Assembly: GCA_003154555.1 (NCBI GenBank)
Contig: PMDT01000101.1
Coordinates: forward strand, 843-13,515
Length of the DNA: 12,673 nt
Source of the DNA: Spirochaetaceae bacterium
Lineage (GTDB): Bacteria; Spirochaetota; Spirochaetia; SZUA-6; Fen-1364
Direction of reading: 5' to 3'
Both the position numbers and the translations under genes were made by a program. Positions 1-7,225 of the stretch are shown here, in pieces. How positions within the stretch are numbered: the first letter of the stretch is position 1; every line of letters starts with the position of its first letter. Under the pieces are notes generated by a model. The model worked only from the letters and a program-made list of their open reading frames with translations. It was not told where the DNA came from and searched no databases.

Positions 1-111
1 AACAGCGGTCATGAGCGCGAAATGGACAGGGGAGCGCTGGGAGCCACACTTGCCGCGCCCATCGCGGAGGATGTGGGCAGCGCCCTTGCGGCCCGGGTCC
101 CGCCCGCATGA
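1..111 (+). CDS. possible C-terminal tail of an upstream gene (partial, unidentified)
   Basis: Frame 1 is open from the window edge to a TGA at 109-111, giving 36 residues that include LGATLAAPIAEDVGSALAAR, an ordinary-looking helical stretch. About 72% of its third codon positions are G or C, as expected for a gene in this genome. However, frame 2 is also open from the edge to about 133, so the frame is not certain. The fragment is too short for me to name a family. If it is real, the upstream gene ends about 50 nt before the promoter candidate of the SPOR gene. The alternative is that this is non-coding upstream DNA. Confidence 0.3.
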   Translation, partial: NSGHEREMDRGALGATLAAPIAEDVGSALAARVPPA

Positions 112-161
112 ATCGGGGAAACACGGTGCGTAAGAAGGTGCTCGCTTGTCGCACAAAACTT

Positions 162-170
162 TGCTACCAT
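162..170 (+). promoter_or_regulatory. candidate extended -10 promoter for the DPBB-SPOR gene
   Basis: TGCTACCAT has the extended -10 form (TG, one base, then TACCAT, which matches TATAAT at 4 of 6). It lies in the most AT-rich stretch of the upstream region. No good -35 element sits at the usual distance: TTGTCG at 146-151 is too close. This is tolerable for an extended -10 promoter. The predicted start is near 177, giving a leader of about 77 nt that contains the hairpin described at 212-242. The kinase at the other end of the window has a similar TGCTATGCT element. Confidence 0.4.
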
Positions 171-211
171 AGAAGAGTGACGCCCATGGTTGGCGAAAAT
201 TGTGGTCAGAG

Positions 212-242
212 CCTCCCGTTTTTTTCCGATCATAAAGGGAGG
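212..242 (+). promoter_or_regulatory. leader hairpin sequestering the Shine-Dalgarno of the DPBB-SPOR gene
   Basis: CCTCCC at 212-217 is the exact reverse complement of GGGAGG at 237-242, the core of the SD sequence (AAAGGGAGGAG, 234-244). With G218 bulged out, TTT 219-221 also pairs with AAA 234-236. This gives a 9-bp stem around a 12-nt loop. An alternative pairing joins TTTTCC (222-227) to GGAGAA (241-246), again covering the SD, and resembles fourU-type thermometers. The pairing is seen in the sequence. Control of translation by it is inference. Confidence 0.45.
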
Positions 243-253
243 AGAACTATCGT

Positions 254-2383
254 ATGAAGAGATGGATCAGCCTCGGCCTGCTCCTCGTCCCTCTCCTTGC
301 GTCCGCGGCGAGCTTCACGGACGGGAACGCGGCCTTGCAGCGGGGTGATGCCACCTTCGAGGGGGGCATGTTCGCCGCCTCGAACTCCTTTCCGCAAGAT
401 ACCCGGATAGCAATCCAGAATCTCGACTCGGGCAAAACGGCGACCGCCACAATCACGAAGCAGATCGACGGCCAGACCGATATCCTGGTCCTCCTCTCCC
501 CCATGGCCGCCGCAGCACTGGGAATCAGCCAGGGAACACTCGCCCGTGTGCGCGTCACAATCACCGCGCGAGCGCCGGCCGCCTCCTCGACGGGAACCGG
601 GGAACAGACGATCAGCATGGATCCCGACCTCAACCCCGGCGCCGTGTACGGGAATGTCACGTCCGCCGTGTCCAGCGCAAACACCGCCGCCGCGCAGACG
701 GCCGTGGCCTCCCCGTCGACAGCGACTCCCGATACTTCCGCGACAACGAAGGTGACGCAGGCCCAGACGGGCTCGTCCGCGACGACAACTGCGCCGGCAA
801 ACCCCACCCCCGACAGCACGACACAGCCCGACCAGAGTGCACAGACGCCCCAACCGGTTGACACCAGCCTTCCGAGCGCCGCGGCACCCGCGACGGCTGC
901 CGTGGCGCCGCAGCCGCAATTGAGCGCTCCTGTCGAGCCGGCGCCGCAGCAGGCGGCGACACAGACGACGCAGGTTCAGGCCCCCGTCGATACCGCAGCG
1001 ATACAAGCCGCGGCACAGGCTGCCGCGCAGGCTGAGGCGGCACGCCAGCAGGCTGCTGCCGTCGCTGCGCAGAATGCGGCCATCGTGGCGGCCGCCGCCG
1101 GACGCCTCCCGCAGAAGCAGGTCTTCCAGCCGCCGCGTGAGGACCAGAAGTTCGCGTATAAAAAGCCGGTGGAAACCCCGCAGACCGCCGTTGCGGCTGC
1201 TACTCCGCAGGCGACGCAAAACCCCGCGGCGACCACGCCTGCCCAGCCTTCGCCGCCGCAGATCACTTCCGTCGACGAAAAGCCTGCGGCCGCTGTTGCC
1301 GCGCCGTCGCCGACCATCGCGCTGCCTGACGCGCTGGCACCCGAGGAGTCGCAGGCGCTGGAGATCGTCGGGACGAATCCGACCGCCGCGCCCGCCGCCC
1401 CGATCGCCGGGGAAGTCGCCCTCGCCTCCCCTGAGCCTCTGGCGGAAAACCAGGCCGCCCCGGCTATTTCACCCGTCCAGACTGACGTGAGCGACCAGAC
1501 GGCGACACCGCCCGCCGCAGCGCCTTCGGCAAGCATTGCGATGACCGATGCGATTGCGCCCCAGGATTCAGCGCCTTTGGAGATCGTGGGCACCGAAACG
1601 ACCGGTGCGACAGGCGCCGTGACGCAGAGCCCGGCGATTGCCTTGACGGATCCCTCGGCTCCTGAAGAGTCCCAGGCCACCGAGATCGTCGGCACCGAAA
1701 CGACCGCTGCGGCGGGCGCCGAGACGCAGAGCCCGGCGATCGCCTTGACGGATCCCCTGGCTCCTGAAGAGTCCCAGGCCACCGAGATCGTCGGCACGAT
1801 TGCAGGGATCCCGACGGCACAGCAACCGCCCGCTGTTGCCCTGGCATCACCCGAGCCGGAGCCCGAGCAGCAGGCGCCGGTCGTTCCTGAGCCGGTCCAG
1901 ACGGATGTGACCGATCCTTCCATCCTTCCCCCTGCCACCCCGGCGCAGATGCTTGCGATGGCTGCTCCCGAGCCGCCGCCGATCCAGGTACCTGCGACGG
2001 CCGCTGTCACAAACCCTGCGGCGACCACTGCATCGACCCCTGCCACAAAGACGCCTGCAGCGGCAACGACCGTTGCGGCAGCGGCTTCCGCGGGCACGAC
2101 GCCGTCCCCGGCGACTGCAGCCACTATGGTGGCGTCTCTCCCGCGCAGCGCCAAGTCGGACACATATTTCCTGCAGCTCGGGGCCTACGGTGCGGAAAAA
2201 ATGGCGCGCGATCTCGCCGCAAAGCTGGCAGCCACCTACCCCACGCTGGTGCAGGGCCCGGCGGACTCGGGCACGCCGGTCTTCAAGGTTGTCATCGGCC
2301 CTCTGAACAGGGCTGAGAGCGGGACCCTGCTCACGTGGTTCCGCTATCGCGGCTTCCCTGACGCATTTCTCAAGCAAGAGTAG
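254..2383 (+). CDS. secreted DPBB (RlpA-like) and SPOR domain protein with long Ala/Pro/Thr-rich linker
   Basis: This 709-residue protein has three parts. Residues 1-19 are a Sec signal peptide (basic MKR, a Leu-rich core, cleavage near ASA-AS). Residues about 28-104 look like a double-psi beta-barrel of the RlpA/DPBB type (FAASNSFPQDTRIAIQNL, then ILVLLSPMAAAALGI and RVRVTI). Residues 632-709 are a SPOR domain (YFLQLGAYG, VFKVVIGPL), the family that binds denuded glycan strands of septal peptidoglycan. Between them are over 500 residues of low-complexity Ala/Pro/Thr/Gln sequence with internal repeats. The positions of the RlpA catalytic His (TAAH) and Asp (IDLS) hold Asn/Ser and hydrophobic residues, so lytic transglycosylase activity is unlikely; a binding or structural role at the envelope is inferred. 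The ATG at 254 has a strong SD (AAAGGGAGGAG) 9 nt upstream. ligA follows after 21 nt, probably in one operon. Confidence 0.8.
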   Translation: MKRWISLGLLLVPLLASAASFTDGNAALQRGDATFEGGMFAASNSFPQDTRIAIQNLDSGKTATATITKQIDGQTDILVLLSPMAAAALGISQGTLARVRVTITARAPAASSTGTGEQTISMDPDLNPGAVYGNVTSAVSSANTAAAQTAVASPSTATPDTSATTKVTQAQTGSSATTTAPANPTPDSTTQPDQSAQTPQPVDTSLPSAAAPATAAVAPQPQLSAPVEPAPQQAATQTTQVQAPVDTAAIQAAAQAAAQAEAARQQAAAVAAQNAAIVAAAAGRLPQKQVFQPPREDQKFAYKKPVETPQTAVAAATPQATQNPAATTPAQPSPPQITSVDEKPAAAVAAPSPTIALPDALAPEESQALEIVGTNPTAAPAAPIAGEVALASPEPLAENQAAPAISPVQTDVSDQTATPPAAAPSASIAMTDAIAPQDSAPLEIVGTETTGATGAVTQSPAIALTDPSAPEESQATEIVGTETTAAAGAETQSPAIALTDPLAPEESQATEIVGTIAGIPTAQQPPAVALASPEPEPEQQAPVVPEPVQTDVTDPSILPPATPAQMLAMAAPEPPPIQVPATAAVTNPAATTASTPATKTPAAATTVAAAASAGTTPSPATAATMVASLPRSAKSDTYFLQLGAYGAEKMARDLAAKLAATYPTLVQGPADSGTPVFKVVIGPLNRAESGTLLTWFRYRGFPDAFLKQE
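1307..1798 (+). repeat. four copies of a 23-residue repeat (102-nt tandem period for the last three) in the SPOR protein linker
   Basis: The 69-nt motif coding for S-P-x-I-A-L-T-D-x-x-A-P-E-E-S-Q-A-x-E-I-V-G-T occurs at 1307-1375, 1526-1594, 1628-1696 and 1730-1798. The last three are spaced exactly 102 nt (34 codons) apart, and the last two differ at only about four bases, which indicates a recent duplication. A second motif (VALASPEP...VQTDV[ST]D, 27 codons) occurs at 1415-1495 and 1835-1915. The order is therefore A-B-A-A-A-B, a nested repeat. All copies keep the reading frame. Confidence 0.85.
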
Positions 2384-2404
2384 CCTGTTCCGGCCGGAGC
2401 GCAG

Positions 2405-4447
2405 ATGACCCACCGGGAAGCGGGCGCGCGCGCCAGAGAGCTCTCAGGCCTCCTCGAACGCTATCAGCATGCATATTTCGTCGAAAGCAAGCCGCTGGTA
2501 TCCGACACGGAGTACGACAGGCTGTTCGACGAGCTTTCCGCAATCGAGCGCGACTACCCCGACCTCGCCCTGCCCGATTCACCGACGCGGCGCGTCGGCT
2601 CTGACATCACGCAGGAGCTTCCCGAGGTTGCGCACACTATTCCCGTCCTGAGCCTCGACAAGTCGTACACGACCGAGGAGCTCACGGCCTGGATGGCAAA
2701 AACCGAGCGCAATGCGGGTTGCCCCCTCTCATTCGTCTGCGAGGAAAAGATCGACGGCGCCTCCATGGTGCTCTATTACGAGAAAGGCATCCTGAAACGG
2801 GCGGTGACGCGGGGGAACGGCATTGTCGGCAACGATGTGACCGGCAATGTCAAGACAATCGGCACCGTGCCTCTCCGGCTGGCGCGGCCCGTGACCGTGG
2901 CTGTCCGCGGGGAGGTCTTTCTGGCGCGCAGCCTTTTCTCCACCATCAACGCCACGCTGGAGGACCCCTATGCGAACCCGCGAAATCTCGCATCCGGCTC
3001 GCTGCGAAGGGTCAAGAGCAGCGAGGTCGCGGGGATCCCGCTCAGTATCTTCGTCTACGAGGGTTTTTTTCCGAAGCCGATGCTGACCCACACCGGGATT
3101 CTCGAGGAGCTCGGGGCGCTTGGTTTCACCGTCAACCCGCGGGTGGCGTATTTTACCAACGACTCCACCCGCGGCGAGATTGCCCGGCGGCATCCGACGT
3201 GGAAGACCGGCGCGCTCGAGGAGATTGGCTCTTTCCTGCAAGCGGAAAGAAATGAGCGGAGAGCCCTGGACTACGAGATCGACGGCATCGTGGTGAAGGT
3301 CGATGAGATCGCGGTCCGGGAAAGCCTCGGATACACGGGTCACCACCCGCGGTGGGCCATCGCCTTCAAGTTCGAATCCCCCGAGGGGGTGACGACCGTG
3401 AAAGCCATCGAGGTCCAGGTGGGCCGCACCGGTCGCATCACGCCGGTCGCACGGGTGGAGCCGGTGAAGATTTCCGGTGCGACCATTTCCAACATCACCC
3501 TCCACAACCAGGAATACATCGACCTGCTGGAGCTCGCCATCGGGGACCGTGTCGCCGTGTCACGCCGTGGGGACGTGATCCCGGCGGTGGAGCGAGTGCT
3601 GGAAAAGAACGAAACAGGGGCGACAACCTGGAAGCTCCCTCCCTTGTGCCCGACGTGTGCGACTGCCCTGGTGCGGCAGGGCGCTCACCATTTCTGCCCG
3701 AACGCGGACTGCCCCGACCAGGTCAAGGGAAGGCTCGTCTTTTTCGTCGGCCGGGGACAGATGGACATCGAGGGCATCGGGCCTGAAACCATAGAGGCGT
3801 TGATCGGGAGCGGGCTGGTCCATAACGTGGAGGACCTCTATTCCTTCGATCCTGAGAAGCTCCTGGAGCTCCCCGGCTTCGGCGAAAAGAAGGTTGCCCA
3901 GATCAGGGAAGGAATACAGAAAAGCCGGGAAAAGCCGTTCCACATCGTCCTGCCGGCGCTGGGAATTCCGGAAATCGGGCAGAAGGCAGCAGAAATCCTG
4001 ATCGCGGCGGGCTTCACCGACATCGACTCGCTCCTGGCGGTGTCCGACGCAGGCGACCCTGCGCCTCTGCTTGCAATCCACGGCGTCGGCGAAAGGACCG
4101 CCGCGACGCTCCTCGAGGAGCTGCGGCGTCCCGCGATACGAACGCGCATTCAGCGCCTCCGCGAGGCTGGCGTGCAGATGCGGGAATCCCCGCGCGAAAA
4201 AGCGGACGGCCTTGCGCAGATCTTCACCGGTCAGACATGGTGCGTCACGGGAAGCTTCGAGAGCTTCTCTCCGCGCGAAAAGGCCATGGAGGAAGTGCAA
4301 CGACGGGGCGGCCGCGTGACCACCTCCGTGAGCGCGAAGACCACGCACCTGCTCGCCGGCACGAGTGCCGGCAGCAAGCTCGCAAAGGCGCACAGCCTCG
4401 GCGTCACAATCGTGAGCGAGGCCGAATTCCGTTCCCTGCTCGGCTGA
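2405..4447 (+). CDS. ligA: NAD+-dependent DNA ligase LigA
   Basis: This enzyme seals nicks in duplex DNA using NAD+, in replication (Okazaki fragments) and repair. The 680 residues match the usual LigA length, and all domains are in order. The Ia region is at about 20-45 (SDTEYDRLFDEL). The adenylation domain has the nucleophilic Lys115 in EKIDGAS, VRGE at 168-170, YEIDGIVVKVD at 290-300 and WAIAFKF at 317-323. The OB fold contains VQVGRTGRITPVARVEPV (338-354). A four-cysteine zinc finger uses C415, C418, C431 and C436, followed by helix-hairpin-helix repeats (LPGFGEKK, IHGVGERT) and a C-terminal BRCT domain at about 604-680. Motif I reads KIDG where KLDG is commoner, a conservative change. 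The ATG at 2405 has GGAG 5 nt upstream and lies 21 nt after the SPOR gene stop, so co-transcription is likely. I see no clear terminator after it; the next promoter begins 14 nt downstream. Confidence 0.97.
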   Translation: MTHREAGARARELSGLLERYQHAYFVESKPLVSDTEYDRLFDELSAIERDYPDLALPDSPTRRVGSDITQELPEVAHTIPVLSLDKSYTTEELTAWMAKTERNAGCPLSFVCEEKIDGASMVLYYEKGILKRAVTRGNGIVGNDVTGNVKTIGTVPLRLARPVTVAVRGEVFLARSLFSTINATLEDPYANPRNLASGSLRRVKSSEVAGIPLSIFVYEGFFPKPMLTHTGILEELGALGFTVNPRVAYFTNDSTRGEIARRHPTWKTGALEEIGSFLQAERNERRALDYEIDGIVVKVDEIAVRESLGYTGHHPRWAIAFKFESPEGVTTVKAIEVQVGRTGRITPVARVEPVKISGATISNITLHNQEYIDLLELAIGDRVAVSRRGDVIPAVERVLEKNETGATTWKLPPLCPTCATALVRQGAHHFCPNADCPDQVKGRLVFFVGRGQMDIEGIGPETIEALIGSGLVHNVEDLYSFDPEKLLELPGFGEKKVAQIREGIQKSREKPFHIVLPALGIPEIGQKAAEILIAAGFTDIDSLLAVSDAGDPAPLLAIHGVGERTAATLLEELRRPAIRTRIQRLREAGVQMRESPREKADGLAQIFTGQTWCVTGSFESFSPREKAMEEVQRRGGRVTTSVSAKTTHLLAGTSAGSKLAKAHSLGVTIVSEAEFRSLLG

Positions 4448-4461
4448 GAGACCCGTTCTTC

Positions 4462-4490
4462 TTGACATGCACACATGCCCACCCTACAAT
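4462..4490 (+). promoter_or_regulatory. sigma-70-type promoter of the BMP transporter operon
   Basis: TTGACA (4462-4467, perfect consensus) and TACAAT (4485-4490, 5 of 6) are separated by exactly 17 nt. This is the strongest promoter in the window. The predicted start is near 4497, giving a leader of about 87 nt before the lipoprotein ATG. I recognise no riboswitch in that leader. It lies immediately after ligA, so the transport operon has its own promoter. Confidence 0.85.
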
Positions 4491-4497
4491 CCGGACC

Positions 4498-4587
4498 ATG
4501 TCGTCTTCGATTCACGCGGCGTCGCCGGGTGGTCGCGTACAGGTCTGGTCGGTCGTGTTCACAACAGGTTCAAGGAGGTTCCGATGA
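4498..4587 (+). CDS. possible 29-codon leader ORF overlapping the BMP lipoprotein start
   Basis: An ATG sits at 4498, one base past the predicted transcription start near 4497, so translation would be effectively leaderless. The frame (beginning MSSSIHAASPGG) runs 29 codons and stops at TGA 4585-4587, forming an ATGA overlap with the lipoprotein ATG at 4584. The lipoprotein SD (4572-4578) lies inside this ORF, so translation of it would affect access to that SD. No homology is recognisable and the length is compatible with chance. It is listed because both its start and its end have suggestive geometry. Confidence 0.3.
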   Translation: MSSSIHAASPGGRVQVWSVVFTTGSRRFR

Positions 4588-5681
4588 GAAAGACTTCTCT
4601 CTTTTCGATCGCGGCAGTCGTCGTCTGCGCGTTCGTCGTTCTCGTGAGCTGCGCCCCGAAGAAAACCGCATCCGGCGCGGTGATGATCAAGGGCGCGGAC
4701 AGCTTCATCGCAGGCGAAGTGACGGATACGGGCGGAATCGATGACCGCTCCTTCAACGCATCCGCGTGGAAAGGTTTGCAGAATGCGCAGGCGAATCTCG
4801 GAGTCCAGGTCCAGTACCTCGGGTCCGCGAATCAGAGCGACTACGCACCGAATATCCAGCAGTTCGTGACCAAGAAGGCGAACATCATCGTGACGGTTGG
4901 CTTCCTGATGGGCGATGACACCGCCAAGGCAGCAAAGGACAACCCCAACCAGAAGTTCGCGATCGTCGACTACGCCTATGACCCGGCGCTGCCCAATGTC
5001 CTGGCGCTCACGTATCAGACCGATCAGGCCGCGTTCCTGGCGGGCTACCTGGCCGCCGGCATGTCGAAGACGGGCAAGGTGGGATCGTTTGGCGGCATGA
5101 ACATCCCGACGGTTACCATCTTCATGAACGGTTTCGCGGCGGGCGTCCGCTACTACGATCAGAAGAACAAGGCAAAGGTGCAGGTGCTCGGCTGGGATTC
5201 TGACAAGGCCGCGGGCACATTCACGAACGACTTCACCAACCAGGCAAAGGGCAAGACAGTCACCGACGCGCTCATCAACCAGGGCGCAGACGTCGTCCTG
5301 CCGGTGGCAGGGTCGGTCGGTCTGGGCGCGGCAGCGGCCGTTCAGCAACACAACCAGGCAAGCCCGGACAAGCCGGTGTACCTGATCTGGGTCGACACGG
5401 ACGGCTACATCTCCGCGCCCCAGTACGGCAGCCTGCTCCTCACGAGCGTCATGAAGGGCATTGGTGCGTCGGTCGAAGAAGCGACCACGGAAGCCCTGAA
5501 GGGCACATTCAAGGGCGGCAACTACTCCGGAACGCTCGCCAACAAGGGCGTCGACATCGCGCCCTACCATGACTACGACAGCAAGATCCCGGCGCAGCTC
5601 AAGGCCGACATCGAAACCATCAAGGCGGGCATCATCGCGGGGTCGATCTCCGTCGATCCCAAGAGCTACCCGAAGCCGTAG
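4584..5681 (+). CDS. BMP-family (PnrA/TmpC-like) substrate-binding lipoprotein, probable nucleoside binding
   Basis: This is the solute-binding component of an ABC importer, anchored to the membrane by lipid. The 365-residue precursor has a signal peptide with lipobox LVSC at 20-23, so Cys23 is the expected lipidated residue. The mature protein carries BMP-family landmarks: GEVTDTGGIDDRSFNASAW (44-62), the domain-crossing segment TYQTDQAAFLAGYLA (143-157), GKVGSFGGMNIPTV (164-177), ADVVLPVAGSVGLG (235-248) and IWVDTDGY (268-275). Characterised relatives bind purine or other nucleosides, and the downstream genes are the matching transporter; the exact ligand is not readable. I chose ATG 4584 because AAGGAGG (4572-4578) lies 5 nt upstream and a lipoprotein signal follows at once. 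An in-frame ATG at 4467 overlaps the promoter. It is the first gene of a four-gene operon and has by far the best SD of the four. Confidence 0.93.
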   Translation: MRKTSLFSIAAVVVCAFVVLVSCAPKKTASGAVMIKGADSFIAGEVTDTGGIDDRSFNASAWKGLQNAQANLGVQVQYLGSANQSDYAPNIQQFVTKKANIIVTVGFLMGDDTAKAAKDNPNQKFAIVDYAYDPALPNVLALTYQTDQAAFLAGYLAAGMSKTGKVGSFGGMNIPTVTIFMNGFAAGVRYYDQKNKAKVQVLGWDSDKAAGTFTNDFTNQAKGKTVTDALINQGADVVLPVAGSVGLGAAAAVQQHNQASPDKPVYLIWVDTDGYISAPQYGSLLLTSVMKGIGASVEEATTEALKGTFKGGNYSGTLANKGVDIAPYHDYDSKIPAQLKADIETIKAGIIAGSISVDPKSYPKP

Positions 5682-5692
5682 CCTTTTCCGCG

Positions 5693-7225
5693 ATGCGGCT
5701 GGAGCTTCAAGGGATCTCGAAGCGGTTTGGAGACCTTGTGGCCAATGACCGCATCAGTCTCACAGCCGAGGAGGGTGAAATCCATGCCCTCCTCGGCGAA
5801 AATGGGGCGGGCAAGACCACCCTGATGAATGTCCTCGACGGGCTGTATCGACCGGATGAGGGTGTCATCCAGATCGACGGCGCGCCCGTCCATTTCGCAA
5901 ATCCCGGGGAGGCCATCAAGGCCGGCATCGGCATGGTACACCAGAACTTCATGCTGATCCCCGTCTTCACCGTTTCAGAAAATGTCATGCTCGGCTTCGA
6001 GCGCACACGACGCTTCGGTTTCCTGGACCGCGGCCGCGCCCGGCAGGAGATCGGCGAGCTTTCGCGGCGATTCGGCCTCGAGGTGGATCCGGACGCAATG
6101 GTGGGTGATCTTTCCGTCGGACAGCAGCAGCGCGTGGAAATAGTGAAGGCGCTGTCGCGGGAGGCGCACCTGCTGATCCTTGACGAGCCCACTGCCGTGC
6201 TCACCCCGCAGGAAACGGACGAGCTTTTCACCGTCATGCGGAGCCTTCGCGCATCGGGCCGTACGATCCTTTTTATCACGCACAAGCTGAAAGAGGTCCT
6301 TGCCATCGCGGACCGCATCACGGTGATCCGCCAGGGCAAGGTGATCGGCACGACCCGGCCCTCAGAGACCACCGCGCAGGACCTTGCGTCCATGATGGTC
6401 GGCCGCGGCGTCGATTTGCAGGTGAAAAAGACCGCCGCGCGGCCCCAGGAACCCATCCTGGAGGTGCACAACCTTACCGTGCTCGACGAAACAGGCCGCG
6501 TGGCCGTGGACGGGCTCAACCTCGAGGTACGCGCCGGGGAGATCATGGCCGTCGCAGGCGTCCAGGGGAACGGCCAAACAGAGCTTTCGGAAGGGATCAC
6601 GGGCCTCGCGCTGGTCATCGCCGGCTCGGTCCGCATTGCAGGCCGCGACCTGACGGGAGCATCCCCCAAGACGATATTGCGGGCAGGGGTTGCGAACATC
6701 CCCGAAGACCGCCAGCGCGATGGTCTTGTCGGGGATTTCCAGATTGCGGAAAACATCATTCTGGATGTCCACGACGAAATGCCTTATTCCCTCCACGGCG
6801 CGCTTCGCTGGCCATCCATTTTCGAGGTCTCGCAGGGAAGGCTTTCGGACTTCGACATTCGCGCCCCGTCCGTGCACGTCGCCGTGAAAACGCTGTCCGG
6901 CGGCAATCAGCAGAAGGTGATCGTCGCCCGCGAGCTGCCACGGCACATCCGGCTCATCCTTGCCGCGCAACCGACCCGGGGGCTGGACATCGGCTCCATC
7001 GAATACGTGCACAGCCGTCTCGTGGCGGCGCGCGACGCGGGAGCGGCGGTGCTGCTCATCTCCTCCGAGCTGGACGAAGTGATGGCACTGGCGGATCGCA
7101 TTGTCGTCATCTACAGGGGCCGTCTCACCGGCCCCTTCGATGCTGCCAGCCTGGGTCGCGAGCAGATCGGGCTCCTGATGGCGGGGAGCGCGGCGGACGC
7201 GACGCGCCCGGGAGAAACAGCATGA
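5693..7225 (+). CDS. nucleoside-type ABC importer ATPase, two fused nucleotide-binding domains
   Basis: This 510-residue cytoplasmic protein energises uptake of the BMP ligand by hydrolysing ATP. NBD1 is complete: Walker A GENGAGKTT (35-43), Q-loop Q84, signature LSVGQQQR (140-147), Walker B LLILDEP (160-166) and H-loop H197. NBD2 has a degenerate Walker A (GVQGNGQTE, 289-297, Gln replacing Lys), signature LSGGNQQK (401-408) and a Walker B in which Asp-Glu is replaced (LILAAQPTRGLD, 421-432). This asymmetry is usual in YufO/NupO-type and other sugar/nucleoside double ATPases, so it is not a sign of decay. The start at 5693 is 11 nt after the lipoprotein stop and gives the normal N-terminus, but no convincing SD precedes it. 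Translation may rely on coupling, which would keep the ATPase less abundant than the binding protein. The next gene overlaps by ATGA. Confidence 0.95.
   Translation: MRLELQGISKRFGDLVANDRISLTAEEGEIHALLGENGAGKTTLMNVLDGLYRPDEGVIQIDGAPVHFANPGEAIKAGIGMVHQNFMLIPVFTVSENVMLGFERTRRFGFLDRGRARQEIGELSRRFGLEVDPDAMVGDLSVGQQQRVEIVKALSREAHLLILDEPTAVLTPQETDELFTVMRSLRASGRTILFITHKLKEVLAIADRITVIRQGKVIGTTRPSETTAQDLASMMVGRGVDLQVKKTAARPQEPILEVHNLTVLDETGRVAVDGLNLEVRAGEIMAVAGVQGNGQTELSEGITGLALVIAGSVRIAGRDLTGASPKTILRAGVANIPEDRQRDGLVGDFQIAENIILDVHDEMPYSLHGALRWPSIFEVSQGRLSDFDIRAPSVHVAVKTLSGGNQQKVIVARELPRHIRLILAAQPTRGLDIGSIEYVHSRLVAARDAGAAVLLISSELDEVMALADRIVVIYRGRLTGPFDAASLGREQIGLLMAGSAADATRPGETA

Noticed and set aside
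230..2413. Long open frames on the minus strand (230-1219 and 976-2163) and in other frames across the SPOR gene.
   Set aside because: They are Arg/Gly- or Ala/Gly/Val-rich products expected opposite a GC-rich Ala/Pro/Thr-coding repeat region. The + frame has a signal peptide, a DPBB, a SPOR domain and a strong SD.
4467..4583. Upstream in-frame ATG (4467) for the BMP lipoprotein.
   Set aside because: It lies between the -35 and -10 elements, so it would not be in the mRNA, and it would bury the lipoprotein signal peptide behind 39 residues.
4491..4583. A purine or other riboswitch in the leader of the BMP operon.
   Set aside because: I see no purine-riboswitch core or other known aptamer pattern in the roughly 90 nt, and only a 4-bp hairpin.
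4512..5570. 352-codon minus-strand open frame opposite the BMP lipoprotein.
   Set aside because: It has no recognisable domain and an unnatural Arg/Val/Asp composition; it mirrors the codon bias of the real gene.
6557..6995. Loss of Walker A Lys and Walker B Asp-Glu in the second half of the ABC ATPase as a possible inactivating defect.
   Set aside because: This pattern (GNGQ, AAQPTRGLD) is normal for the second domain of YufO/NupO-type ATPases.
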